From NCBI GenBank assembly GCA_029266615.1, contig JAQSWN010000013.1, positions 1 through 64,000 on the forward strand: a DNA stretch of 64,000 nucleotides, read 5' to 3'. Under the pieces are notes generated by a model. The model made no database searches, was not told where the DNA came from, and saw only the letters and a list, made by a program, of their open reading frames with translations. Of this stretch, positions 50,183 to 59,224 are shown piece by piece (the first letter of the stretch is position 1; the number at the start of each line of letters is the position of its first letter). Position numbers and translations under genes: made by a program. This DNA is from Polyangiaceae bacterium (GTDB lineage: Bacteria; Myxococcota_A; Polyangia; Polyangiales; Polyangiaceae).

Positions 50183-51606
50183 TTCGAGCTCGGCCGGCGA
50201 CGGGCCTTTCAGGATTCCGCGACGCGGCTCGCCCTTTGCTGCAACGAAACGTGCCGCCCGAACGAGTGGTGTGGCAGCCGCCTGGGGCGCAAACGGAGCT
50301 GTTCGGCGACGATGCACCGAGCTTCGACACCAATCTCGACTATCGGCCGCCGGTGCCGCGGGCCTATTTCGAGCTGGCCGAGCAAGCCGTGTACCACCGC
50401 AGTCCCCAGCGCTACGACGCCCTGTACCGGCTCTTGTATCGCCTCGTCAACGGAGAGCCCGAGCTGCTGGAGGTGGCCAGCGACCCCGAGGTGAGCCGGG
50501 TGCGCTCGCTATCGCAAGCGGTGCGAAGGGACGTGCACAAGACGCACGCCTTCGTGCGCTTTCGGCGGGTGGAGAGCGAGGAAGGGGAGCGATTCGTGGC
50601 GTGGCACCGGCCGGACCATCCCATCTTGGAGCTCGCGGCGCCGTTCTTTCGCGACCGGTTCCCGAACATGTGCTGGTCCATCCTCACTCCCGACGAGTCC
50701 TGCTACTGGGATGGCCAGCGGTTACTCTACGGACCCGGCGCGCCGCGCAGCGCCGCTCCCGAGAGCGACGAGCTCGAAGAGCTCTTCCTCACGTATTACC
50801 GCTCCATCTTCAACCCGGCCCGGCTCAACTTGCCGGCCATGCAAGCCGAGATGCCGGCGAAGCATTGGTCCACGCTGCCCGAGGCGCGCGTCATGGGCGA
50901 GCTGATGCGCGAGTCACCCGAGCGTGTACGCGAGATGCTAGAGGCGCCGAAGAGTGCCGCGCAGGCTTTTCTGCCACGAACGGAGACGTTGCCGGAGCTC
51001 ACTCGCGCCGCGAAATCTTGCGAGGCCTGTCCCCTCCACGAGCCGGCGACACAAGTCGTGTTCGGTGAAGGGCCGGATCGCGCCGAGCTGATGCTGGTCG
51101 GCGAACAACCCGGCGACGAAGAAGACTTGCAAGGGCGTCCGTTCGTCGGACCAGCGGGGAAGGTTTTGGACGAGGCCTTGGCACAGGCCGGAATTTCACG
51201 CGCAGGCGTTTACGTCACGAACGCGGTCAAGCACTTCAAATTCGAGCCGCGCGGCAAGCGTCGACTTCATCAAAGGCCTCGCGTCGGCGAGGTCGTCGCG
51301 TGTCGCGCGTGGCTGGACGCAGAGCTGCGTGTCGTAAAGCCGCGCGTCATCGTCTGTTTGGGCAATACGGCCGCGCAGAGCTTCGTGGGCAGCCGCTTCA
51401 ATCTCCAGCGCTACCGCGGGCGCATCTTTCAGCAGCCTTGGGCGGAAGCGTGGCTCGCCACGTACCACCCGGCGGCGATCTTGCGCGCCCCCACGGCCGA
51501 GGCGCGCGCCGAAACTTGGACCACGCTCGTTGCGGACTTGCGCAAGGCGCGAGCCTTTCTGTTGGGTGAGCTCGCAACCCCGACCGAGTCACTCGAAAGC
51601 CGGTAG
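50179..51606 (+). CDS. udgX: UdgX-type uracil-DNA glycosylase with N-terminal DUF4130
   Basis: 475 residues from TTG 50179, overlapping the radical SAM stop. Residues ~1-240 are the DUF4130 partner domain (TIGR03915-like). The rest is a family IV-like UDG: cluster cysteines 281, 284, 375 and 393, GEQPGDEED (308-316) and KRRLH (360-364). The His of the R-loop (His364) is the residue that becomes covalently bound to the sugar after uracil removal in UdgX. HPAAILR is the conserved C-terminal motif. Its product is a DNA-protein crosslink, an unusual repair or protection mechanism. Confidence 0.88.
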   Translation: MIRARPATGLSGFRDAARPLLQRNVPPERVVWQPPGAQTELFGDDAPSFDTNLDYRPPVPRAYFELAEQAVYHRSPQRYDALYRLLYRLVNGEPELLEVASDPEVSRVRSLSQAVRRDVHKTHAFVRFRRVESEEGERFVAWHRPDHPILELAAPFFRDRFPNMCWSILTPDESCYWDGQRLLYGPGAPRSAAPESDELEELFLTYYRSIFNPARLNLPAMQAEMPAKHWSTLPEARVMGELMRESPERVREMLEAPKSAAQAFLPRTETLPELTRAAKSCEACPLHEPATQVVFGEGPDRAELMLVGEQPGDEEDLQGRPFVGPAGKVLDEALAQAGISRAGVYVTNAVKHFKFEPRGKRRLHQRPRVGEVVACRAWLDAELRVVKPRVIVCLGNTAAQSFVGSRFNLQRYRGRIFQQPWAEAWLATYHPAAILRAPTAEARAETWTTLVADLRKARAFLLGELATPTESLESR

Positions 51607-51621
51607 GGAGCGATTCACGAC

Positions 51622-51909
51622 TCAGCCGCCGCGAGACAGCAGAAGGGCCGCCACACCCGCCGCGACGACGAGCAGCAGCACGACCACGGGCCAGCGACGC
51701 TTGCGAGTGAGCGCTTGCAGGTCCAAATCCGTGGCCTCATTGCCGAACAAGGGCGCGAGGCTTCGCCGTATGGGGGCAAAGCTGCGACGGAGCGGCTCGA
51801 GGCTCTCGCGTAGTCGCACTGGCAACGGCGGCATGCGCCGACCGCCTGGCAGCACCGGCATGCCGCGCGGGATCTTCATCTTCACTTCGCGCGAGGGCGC
51901 CGCCGGCAT
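51622..51909 (-). CDS. Small tail-anchored hypothetical protein
   Basis: 95 residues from ATG 51909. A basic, Pro/Arg-rich part (RLRESLEPLRRSFAPIRRSL) and DLDLQALTRKRRW precede one C-terminal membrane helix (PVVVLLLVVAAGVAALLL). It looks like a tail-anchored inner-membrane protein. The frame is open to 52194, but that extension has no protein-like character. It is convergent with udgX, 15 bp apart. Function unknown. Confidence 0.5.
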   Translation of the reverse strand: MPAAPSREVKMKIPRGMPVLPGGRRMPPLPVRLRESLEPLRRSFAPIRRSLAPLFGNEATDLDLQALTRKRRWPVVVLLLVVAAGVAALLLSRGG

Positions 51910-52338
51910 CAACGCGCTGCGATCGTCGCGCTCTTCGCTTTCGGCGGCTCGTTTGATGCGCGTCGATGACTCGTTGTTCTGCGGTTCGTGTATGAACGAA
52001 AACGAACAGTTAGCGCGCGAGGAATTTTGCCTCTGCTCGTTCCCAGCAGGCATTGAACGAGCGGGAATGGATGAGGGGAGGGTCGCCGAGCCGCAGCGCA
52101 CTTGGCGCAAGGGTTCCGTGTCGCCGTTCGGTACAGTCGGGCGTCTGACGTCAATACCTCGGGGCCGTCGCCGGCTGAGGCCGCCGGCAGGCACCGTTCA
52201 GCTAGTGCTAGTGCTAGGCGGACGCGAAGCGGACGCGGGGTCTGGGGCGAAGCCCCAGCGAGAAAGACACTAGTGCGGCGCATGCCGCGTAGCGGACAAC
52301 CGCGCAGCGATTGTTGACCGCAGATCACATGCGCTGCA
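51910..52338. other. Intergenic region downstream of the histidine kinase
   Basis: About 430 bp, no recognised gene. It contains three GCTAGT hexamers (52200-52217), two GCGGACGC copies (about 52218-52236) and a hairpin listed separately. It should hold the promoter for the 51622-51909 gene. Confidence 0.4.
52242..52258 (-). terminator. 7-bp hairpin, likely terminator of histidine kinase
   Basis: The arms CTGGGGC and GCCCCAG pair perfectly with a 3-nt loop, about 80 bp past the kinase stop on its strand. There is no clear T-run, so intrinsic termination is only possible. Confidence 0.45.
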
Positions 52339-55300
52339 CTAGCGGGAGCTTTGCGGGGCGCGAAAGCGGGTGAGGTTGGCGATGACCGCGATGAGCTCGG
52401 CCGGCTCCACCGGCTTGGGAATGTGCATCATGAAGCCGGCGTCGAGCGCCTTGCGGCGGTCTTCGGCCCGGGCGTAAGCGGTCAGGGCCGCAGCAGGGAT
52501 GCTCTCGGCGCCGGGCAGGGCGCGGAACTTGCGGATGAGCGCGTAGCCGTCCTCGCCCGGCATGCCGATGTCGGAAAGAAGCAGGTCCGGCAGCCCCTGC
52601 GCCACGGCGGCCATCGCCTCGGCCACGCTGCCCGCCGCCGTCACCTTGGCGCCGAGTTGCTCGAGCACGGCGACGACCAGGTCCCTCGCATCGCCCTCGT
52701 CGTCGACGACCAAGATCTCGAGGTCGACGAGCTCGGGGCGCTCCGCGGGCTGCGCGTGGCCCACCACGGTCGTGAAGCGCGCGGCCGTGCCGCGAATTTC
52801 CGGGCGGAGCGGCGCCACCGGCAAGCTCACCGTGAACGTACTGCCCTGTCCCTCGCCTTGGCTCTTCACGGAGATGCTACCGCCGTGCAACTCCACGATG
52901 TGGCGCGAGATAGCGAGGCCGAGGCCGAGGCCGCCGTGGGCGCGGGTCGTCTTACCGTCTTCTTGTTTGAATCGCTCGAAAACGTGCGGCAAAAACTCCG
53001 CCGCGATGCCTTGGCCGGTGTCGGCCACGGAGATGTGGAGGTTGGAGTCCACGCGCTCGAGCTGAACGTTGATGCGCCCGCCGCGGGGAGTGAACTTGAT
53101 GGCGTTGCTGAGCAGGTTCCACACGACTTGTCCCAATCGGTGTGGGTCGCCGATGACGGCCCCGGCTCGCGGATCGAGCGCGGTGATGATCTGAATTTTG
53201 CGGGCGTCGCTGGCGAGGCGTAGCGAGTCGATGGCGTATTCGATGACGTGCGCGAGCCCTACCGACTGCGGCTCCAAGCGCAGCTTGCCGCTGACGATAC
53301 GCGCGACGTCCAGCAGATCTTCGATGAGCTGGGCTTGGGTCACGGCGTTGCGCTCGATAGTCTCGAGCGCTCGCTCTTGCCGCTCCGGCGGGAGCTGCCC
53401 CGCTCGGAGCAGCCGCGTCCACCCCAGCATCGCATTGAGCGGCGTCCGCAGCTCGTGGGAGATCGTCGCCAGAAATTCGTCCTTGAGGCGGTTGGCTTCG
53501 TCGGCCGTGTGCTTCGCCTCGATGGTGGTGCGAAGCAGCTGCGCGTTGTCGATCGCCACTCCCAAGCGCTGCGCGAAGTCCTCCGCGACTCTTAGATCCG
53601 CGACCGTGAAACGGCGCCCGGACTCCGCCGAGCTGAGGCTGATGGCGCCGATCACCTTGCCGCGCACGTGCAGCGGCACGCACATGGTGGATTTCAAGCC
53701 GAGCGACGCGCGCGAGTGTAGCCGCTCCGGATCCAGGGCACTGGAAGACAGCACGTCTTCCGAGACGTTGGGGTAGATTTCCGAGACGCCAGTTTCGACC
53801 ACGCGCGCGACCCCGTGAGCGTCCCCGTGCTGCGGCGGCCAGCGTCGCCACAGCTCTTGCGCCTGCGCCACCTTGGCCACGTCCGTGTGCGCGACGCTGA
53901 CGCGCCGGAACGTCCCGTCCGGCTCCGACAAGTCCACCGCCGCCCAGTCTGCGACCAGCGGCACGGCGAGGCGCGTGACCGTGCTGATGGTCGTGGTGTA
54001 GTCCTGGTCATCGCCAGCGCGGCTGAGCACGACGCTCACCTCGGCGAGGAACCGGAACAAGTCCTCGTTGCGCTTCTGGTCGTCGATGTCCGTGCAGGTG
54101 CCGAACCAGCGCGTGACCCGGCCTGCGTCGTCGCGCGCTGGCTCGGCGCGCACCAAGTGCCACCGGTACGTCTTGTCGCTCGCGCGCAGCAGCCGAAATT
54201 CGGTCTCGTACGACCTCCCGGACGCCACCGACTCGCTCCACGAAGCGATGGCCCTGTCCCGATCGCCGGGAAACACGAACTGTAGCCAAACTGCGGGATC
54301 CGAAGAGCCGGAGTAGCCGGTCCAGCGTTGGTTCGTGTAATCGAGCACTCCGTCCGGCCGTGCCGTCCAAACCACCTGCGGCATGGAGTCTGCGAGCGCG
54401 CGCAAATCTCGCTCGTGCTCCACCCGCGCGGAGATGTCGCTGGAAGTTCCGAAGAAGCGCACCGGCGCGCCGTCCGGCGCGTAGTGCACTTTACCGCGTA
54501 CCTCCACCCAGATCGTCTTTCCATCGGGGCGGGCGACGCGGTACTCGAGCTGGTATGGATTGCGGTCGCGCATCGCTTCGGCGATGCGCCTTTGGACCCG
54601 CTCGCGATCGTTTGGGTGCACGAACTCGAACACCTCGGCGAGGGTTCGACTTGCCGTGTCGTCTCCGATGCCCCAGTGCTCGCGCATCTGCGCGCTGAGC
54701 GTCACCGAGTCTTCGGTGATGTTCCAGTCGTAGAAGCCCGTTTTCGAGCTCTCCAGCGCGAGGGTGAGCTGATCTTCGCTGCGCTGCAGGCGCTCCTGGG
54801 CGCGCTTCTGCGCGGTCAAATTCTTGAGCACCAGCAGCGTAGTCTCTGGTTGCCCGAACTCGGCGGGAATGACGTCTGCGGACGCCTCGATGAACCGCTT
54901 GCCTCGGTTCGTCTCGAGCTCGAGTGCATGGTCGTGGAGCGGCGCGCCGCCCGCCGCCTGGCGCAGCTCTTCCGTGCCCGCGCCGCTCAGCAGCTGCGTC
55001 GCCGCGTAGTTTTGGAAGACGATGTCGCCGCTCGCCGGCTCCAGGAAGAGGGTAGGGGACGGCAAGCGGTTGAGCACCGACTCGAGCCAGCGGCGCTGGT
55101 GCTCCTGAGCGCGCCGGGCCAATACCTGTCCCGTCACCTCCGAACCCATGATCATGATGCCGTCGATGTCACCGGCAGCGCTGCGTCGCGCGGCGTACGT
55201 CAAATCGAAGTAGCGCGTGCGGTCCGTGAGCGTCACCGCTATCTCGCGCAACGCCGCGGTGACGCCGGTTCGGTACACTTCGTCCAGAATGCCGTGCACT

Positions 55301-55470
55301 TCCACGGATTCGGGCTGAGCCTCGCGCACCGCTTGGCCCGTCGCGTCGAAGCCGAGCGCGCGGATATGCGCCTCGTTGACGAACTCGAAGCGGTGCTCGG
55401 GCCCGGCCAGAATGCAAACCATCTCCGGCGTCTGCCGGAAGAGGTTCGCGAAGTTCTGATCGTCAATCAT
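52339..55470 (-). CDS. Cytosolic hybrid histidine kinase (PAS x4-GAF-HisKA-HATPase-REC)
   Basis: 1043 residues without membrane helices. Four PAS domains occupy ~1-480 (MVCILAGPEHRFEFVNEAH; PSPTLFLEPASGDIVFQNY; TGFYDWNITEDSVTLS; MPQVVWTARPDGVLDYTNQ), then a GAF domain (~490-645). The dimerisation helix carries ISHELRTPLN with phospho-acceptor His672; the ATPase has NLLSNAIKF, DTGQGI and GGLGLGLAI. The receiver (~914-1035) has Asp967 in LLLSDIGMP and Lys1019. No output regulator is adjacent, so phosphotransfer to a distant Hpt or regulator is likely. Preceded by a small coiled-coil gene on the same strand. Confidence 0.9.
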   Translation of the reverse strand: MIDDQNFANLFRQTPEMVCILAGPEHRFEFVNEAHIRALGFDATGQAVREAQPESVEVHGILDEVYRTGVTAALREIAVTLTDRTRYFDLTYAARRSAAGDIDGIMIMGSEVTGQVLARRAQEHQRRWLESVLNRLPSPTLFLEPASGDIVFQNYAATQLLSGAGTEELRQAAGGAPLHDHALELETNRGKRFIEASADVIPAEFGQPETTLLVLKNLTAQKRAQERLQRSEDQLTLALESSKTGFYDWNITEDSVTLSAQMREHWGIGDDTASRTLAEVFEFVHPNDRERVQRRIAEAMRDRNPYQLEYRVARPDGKTIWVEVRGKVHYAPDGAPVRFFGTSSDISARVEHERDLRALADSMPQVVWTARPDGVLDYTNQRWTGYSGSSDPAVWLQFVFPGDRDRAIASWSESVASGRSYETEFRLLRASDKTYRWHLVRAEPARDDAGRVTRWFGTCTDIDDQKRNEDLFRFLAEVSVVLSRAGDDQDYTTTISTVTRLAVPLVADWAAVDLSEPDGTFRRVSVAHTDVAKVAQAQELWRRWPPQHGDAHGVARVVETGVSEIYPNVSEDVLSSSALDPERLHSRASLGLKSTMCVPLHVRGKVIGAISLSSAESGRRFTVADLRVAEDFAQRLGVAIDNAQLLRTTIEAKHTADEANRLKDEFLATISHELRTPLNAMLGWTRLLRAGQLPPERQERALETIERNAVTQAQLIEDLLDVARIVSGKLRLEPQSVGLAHVIEYAIDSLRLASDARKIQIITALDPRAGAVIGDPHRLGQVVWNLLSNAIKFTPRGGRINVQLERVDSNLHISVADTGQGIAAEFLPHVFERFKQEDGKTTRAHGGLGLGLAISRHIVELHGGSISVKSQGEGQGSTFTVSLPVAPLRPEIRGTAARFTTVVGHAQPAERPELVDLEILVVDDEGDARDLVVAVLEQLGAKVTAAGSVAEAMAAVAQGLPDLLLSDIGMPGEDGYALIRKFRALPGAESIPAAALTAYARAEDRRKALDAGFMMHIPKPVEPAELIAVIANLTRFRAPQSSR

Positions 55471-55562
55471 CTTACGTTCGGCACCTCGGGCTCACGGGGC
55501 GGCCGACGCGCGCCGGAGCGCGCTGAGGAGTCCACGCACGACGAAGCAGCGCGGCAGAGCTC

Positions 55563-55811
55563 TCACTCCGATAGCCGCTGCCTAAAATCGATCAGCGACT
55601 GCTTCATTTCGCGCGCTAGCTGCGCGGTCGCGCCGAGCACGCTGCCGCCGTCTGCGGTGACGCGATGCTCCAAGCTTTCCAGCTGCGTCTCGAGCTCGGC
55701 CCACTTGTCCTTCGCGTCCAGCTGCGCCAAGTGCACGCGCACTCGGATCTCGTCGCGGAGCTGCGCCAAGCTGCTGAGTTGAACGGATTCGTCTTTCGTC
55801 TCTTCGCTCAT
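55563..55811 (-). CDS. Small coiled-coil protein upstream of histidine kinase
   Basis: 82 residues from ATG 55811. LAQLRDEIRVRVHLAQLDAK and WAELETQLESLEHRV are amphipathic helices likely to form a coiled coil. Similar short proteins occur in myxobacteria without known function. It lies 92 bp before the kinase ATG on the same strand and may be co-transcribed. Confidence 0.6.
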   Translation of the reverse strand: MSEETKDESVQLSSLAQLRDEIRVRVHLAQLDAKDKWAELETQLESLEHRVTADGGSVLGATAQLAREMKQSLIDFRQRLSE

Positions 55812-56234
55812 ACGCGGGTCGTCTGCAAGCTTCAGGCCGACTATCAGGGGCCGGTTTTGTCGCAGGCCCGTCGGTCTAGTGAGGCAAGAGAGCAATCGTG
55901 CGGCCGCACGTGTGGCAACTTTGATGAGCGACCCTCATCGCCTCCGACGCCTCGCGATATAGTCGGCCGCTCTTCCAAGCGTTGCAGTTACGCGACCCGA
56001 CCTTCCGTCTGGCGAGCACAGCATCGGTTCCTCACCTCGCGCGCCGCGAGCTTCGACTGGTACTCACCTTCGGCGGCTCCGTCTCCATCGAGCGGGATCG
56101 GCGGCGTCGTCGGCTCACTGCGTGGGGCGTCGCTCTCGGCGGCTTCGCAAACCCCGTTCCGTCCCCGCATTTGCTCATCCATCGAGCCTATCGGGTGCGA
56201 CTCGGCAGCGGGCTCGGCTCTGCTAAGAAGGCGC
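55812..56234. other. Intergenic region before the ExoIII-like gene
   Basis: About 420 bp between divergent genes. Long open frames cross it in both directions, but their products are Arg/Ser-rich and unlike the neighbouring proteins. I see no further feature; AAGAAGG at 56225-56231 is the RBS of the next gene. Confidence 0.4.
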
Positions 56235-57086
56235 ATGCGCATTGCGACCTGGAACGTCAATTCGTTGCCGGCACGGCTGGAGAAGGTGAGCTGGTGGCTG
56301 GAGCGCGTTCGGCCGGACGTGCTCTTTCTGCAAGAAACGAAAGTGACGGACGACGACGCGCCCTTCGAAGAGCTGGCGCGCCACGGCTACCAGCTCGCGC
56401 ACCATGGTGAAGGAAGGTGGAACGGTGTTGCGATCGCCAGCTTGCACCGCATCTCGGACGTGGTCGTCAATTTTGGGGTGCCGCTCAAGCCCGCCCTAAC
56501 GACGGATGCGGGGGACGACGAGCCGTTTGCCGAGGCGCGCATGATCGCGGCCAGCGTGGGCGGCGTGCGCGTCGTGAGCATCTACGCACCCAACGGGCGC
56601 GCCCTAGGGTCTCCTTTCTATGCCGCAAAGCTCGCGTGGTTCGAGCGCCTCCTGCGCTGGTGCCGCGAGGCAGGCAACTCCGCCGAGGCGCTCGTGATCG
56701 GTGGAGACTTCAACGTCGCGCCATCGGATTTGGACGTTTGGGACGCGACCGCGTGCCACGGCGGCACGCACGTCTCTGCGGCCGAGCGAGAGGCCGTGCA
56801 GCAGCTGCAGCACTGGGGGCTCAAGGACGCGTTTCGGGTTTTGCACCCCGAGCTGAAGCGCTTTACCTGGTGGGATTACCGGGCGGGCGCGTTCCACAAG
56901 AACCTCGGCATGCGCATCGATCACTTCTTGATCAGCGATTCGGTCGCGCAACGTCTGGTTTCAATCGACGTGGATCGCGAGGCTCGCAAAGGCAAACCGA
57001 CACCGTCTGATCACGCCCCGCTCGTCATGGATCTTGACGCGCCGGGAACGCCCTTCGATGCAGGCTGGGGGGCGCCGAAATCCTGA
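56235..57086 (+). CDS. xthA: Exodeoxyribonuclease III (AP endonuclease family)
   Basis: 283 residues from ATG 56235, with AAGAAGG just upstream. MRIATWNVNSLPARL (Asn of the metal site), LFLQETKVTDD (Glu), VSIYAPNG (Tyr), GGDFNVAPSDLDVWD (Asp/Asn), FTWWDYRAGAFHKNLGMRIDHFL (in part) and the final SDHAPLVMDL with catalytic His are all present. It cleaves 5' to abasic sites and removes 3' blocking groups in base excision repair, so it could work after the Fpg/Nei-type glycosylase (15234-16022). Confidence 0.9.
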   Translation: MRIATWNVNSLPARLEKVSWWLERVRPDVLFLQETKVTDDDAPFEELARHGYQLAHHGEGRWNGVAIASLHRISDVVVNFGVPLKPALTTDAGDDEPFAEARMIAASVGGVRVVSIYAPNGRALGSPFYAAKLAWFERLLRWCREAGNSAEALVIGGDFNVAPSDLDVWDATACHGGTHVSAAEREAVQQLQHWGLKDAFRVLHPELKRFTWWDYRAGAFHKNLGMRIDHFLISDSVAQRLVSIDVDREARKGKPTPSDHAPLVMDLDAPGTPFDAGWGAPKS

Positions 57087-57232
57087 CGTGGGAACCGTCC
57101 ACATTCAAGCGGCCGCAGATGCGGTCTCCGGCCCTCTGTCCCCGCTTCCGCTCGCGCCACTCTCGACTACGACTCGAGACCGCGTCGATTGCTCCGGCGT
57201 GAGGTGGGGCGCGCGCTGCTCGCGGGTCGAGC

Positions 57233-58051
57233 TCAGCGCTCTTGGTGGTAGAGCCGCATCGCAATTGGCGCGCTGATCGCGACGATGACGCCGGACGCCG
57301 CGAGCACCCATAAAACGTCGCCCCACGCGGTCGTACCGTGCATCAACCCGCGCGAAGCGTTGGCGAGGCGGGTGACCGGATTGTGGCGGACGGCGGCTTG
57401 GAGCCAGCCGGGCATGGTCTCGATCTTGACGAAGATGTCGCTCGCGAAGGTGAGCGGCATCAAGAACAAGAAGCTCGTCGTCATGACCGACTCGGGATTT
57501 TTCACCTTCATGCCGAAGATGATCCACACCCACGAAACCGCGAAGGCGAAGACGAGCACGAGCCCGAACGCGAGCAGCACCCCCAGCACCCCCGCGCCCG
57601 GCCGAAATCCGAGGATGACCCCCAATACGACGATCAAGGACGCGGCGACCGAGTAGCGAAACAAGTCACCGGCTAGCGCGCCGAGCACGGGCGCTGGCTG
57701 CCACATGGGCAAGGAGCGGAAGCGGTCGAACAAGCCCTTCTGTATGTCGGTGTTGAGGCCGACGCCGGTGTACACGGTGATGAAGAGCACCGTCTGCACC
57801 AGGATGCCGGGCAGCAAATACTGCAGGTAGACGCGCGGAGAGCCGGCCAGCGCGCCGCCGAACATGTACGTGAACAGCAGCGTGAACATGATGGGCGTGA
57901 CCGTCACGTCGAACAGCTGGAACGGCACGTGCTTGATCTTGAGCATCGCGCGCCAAGCTAGCGTCGCCACTGCGGAGAGCGCAGATGGCGGCGTTGGGCG
58001 CGCATGAAGCGAGAGGGCGTCACTGGGCGAGGGGGTGTTTTCCATGCTCAC
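57233..58051 (-). CDS. ABC-2 type exporter permease (DrrB-like)
   Basis: 272 residues with six membrane helices and the ABC-2 signature around GLFDRFRSLPMWQPAPVLGAL. LLFTYMFGGALAG and PLTFASDIFVKIETMPGWLQ (cited as PLTFASDIFV) are typical of DrrB, the permease of daunorubicin-type exporters. The GTG start (58051) overlaps the ATPase stop (GTGA); ATG 58045 is an alternative. It forms an efflux complex with the upstream ATPase. Substrate unknown. Confidence 0.85.
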   Translation of the reverse strand: MSMENTPSPSDALSLHARPTPPSALSAVATLAWRAMLKIKHVPFQLFDVTVTPIMFTLLFTYMFGGALAGSPRVYLQYLLPGILVQTVLFITVYTGVGLNTDIQKGLFDRFRSLPMWQPAPVLGALAGDLFRYSVAASLIVVLGVILGFRPGAGVLGVLLAFGLVLVFAFAVSWVWIIFGMKVKNPESVMTTSFLFLMPLTFASDIFVKIETMPGWLQAAVRHNPVTRLANASRGLMHGTTAWGDVLWVLAASGVIVAISAPIAMRLYHQER

Positions 58052-59019
58052 GATGCGGACTCCTGGCTCGGCGCCGCGACACCTTCCGCGGGTCGGCCCG
58101 TTAGTGAAAAGAAGACGTCGTCCAAGCTCGGAACCCCCAGCGCGAAGTCCGTCAGCGCAATGCCCGCGCCCGACAGCGCGCTCAGGATGCTGGCGGCGGC
58201 GGCGGCGCCCGACACATTGACGGAAATCGCGGTTGGATCCGTATTGGGCAAGATGCCGTCGCCCACGACCTTGGCGATGAGCGACTGCGCTTCCGCGCGC
58301 CGCCCCGGATCCGCGAGCTGAAGCCGCAGCGCGCTACCGCCGATCGATGCTTTGAGCTCCTGACTAGTGCCTTCCGCGATCACCCGCCCGTGATCGACGA
58401 CCGCCATGCGCTCCGCCAGCTTGTCGGCCTCTTCCAGATACTGCGTGGTGAGCAGTACCGTCGTGCCCTCGGCGGCGATCTGGCGAACGAGATCCCAAAC
58501 TTGGTTGCGGCTGCGCGGATCCAGCCCGGTCGTCGGCTCGTCCAGGAACAGCAGCTCCGGCCGGGTCACCAAGCTTGCTGCGATGTCGATACGGCGCCGC
58601 ATACCGCCGGAGAAGCTACGCACCTGCTTGCCGCTCGCTTCCGATAGACCGAACGCGTCCAACAGCTCCGTTGCGCGCAATCGCGCGTCGCGCCAGGACA
58701 TGCCGAGCAAGCGGCTGATGAGCACGAGGTTTTCGTGCCCCGTCAAATCTTCGTCCACTGACGCGTACTGGCCGGTGAGGCTCACCTTTTGCCGCACCTC
58801 CGCGGGTTTCTCCACCACGTTCAGCCCCAGCACGTGGGCGGTGCCGGAGGTGGGTTTGAGCAACGTAGCGAGCACGCGAATCGTCGTCGTTTTGCCGGCG
58901 CCGTTCGGGCCGAGCACGCCGTAGACGCTGCCGCGCCGCACGCTGAGGTTCAACCCGGAAAGCGCGCGCGTCTCCCCGTAGTGTTTCGTGAGGCCCTGGG
59001 TCTCGATGGCGTGCGTCAT
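58048..59019 (-). CDS. ABC exporter ATPase (DrrA-like)
   Basis: 323 residues. Walker A GPNGAGKTTT, Q-loop SLTGQYASVDEDLTG, signature FSGGMRRRIDIA, Walker B LLFLDEPTTGLD and LTTQYLEEADKLA are of the DrrA family. A C-terminal ~90-residue accessory domain ends PSLDDVFFSLTGRP, the usual DrrA tail. It powers the overlapping DrrB-like permease. With the UvrA/DrrC-like gene at 29552 and the AAC(3)-like gene it suggests xenobiotic tolerance. Confidence 0.88.
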   Translation of the reverse strand: MTHAIETQGLTKHYGETRALSGLNLSVRRGSVYGVLGPNGAGKTTTIRVLATLLKPTSGTAHVLGLNVVEKPAEVRQKVSLTGQYASVDEDLTGHENLVLISRLLGMSWRDARLRATELLDAFGLSEASGKQVRSFSGGMRRRIDIAASLVTRPELLFLDEPTTGLDPRSRNQVWDLVRQIAAEGTTVLLTTQYLEEADKLAERMAVVDHGRVIAEGTSQELKASIGGSALRLQLADPGRRAEAQSLIAKVVGDGILPNTDPTAISVNVSGAAAAASILSALSGAGIALTDFALGVPSLDDVFFSLTGRPAEGVAAPSQESAS

Positions 59020-59224
59020 GGCGGCCGCTACTCATCGGAAGGCGCCCGCGCGATGTCAAGGGCCGACGGTCTGGGAGCTACTCCGCGATGGGAAATCTCG
59101 GTCGCTTCGGCGAAGGTTTCGTTCAAGGTCATCCACGGTCGCCTGTGCTCTTGTCGCCCGCTCGCCCGCCTCACCCGAACGACGGCGCGTGGCCGTCGGC
59201 GCCACCCACTGGTATAGCCAGGCC

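Noticed and set aside
55665-56234. N-terminal extension of the ExoIII-like frame
   Set aside because: The ExoIII family starts exactly at ATG 56235 with an RBS; the upstream part is low-complexity.
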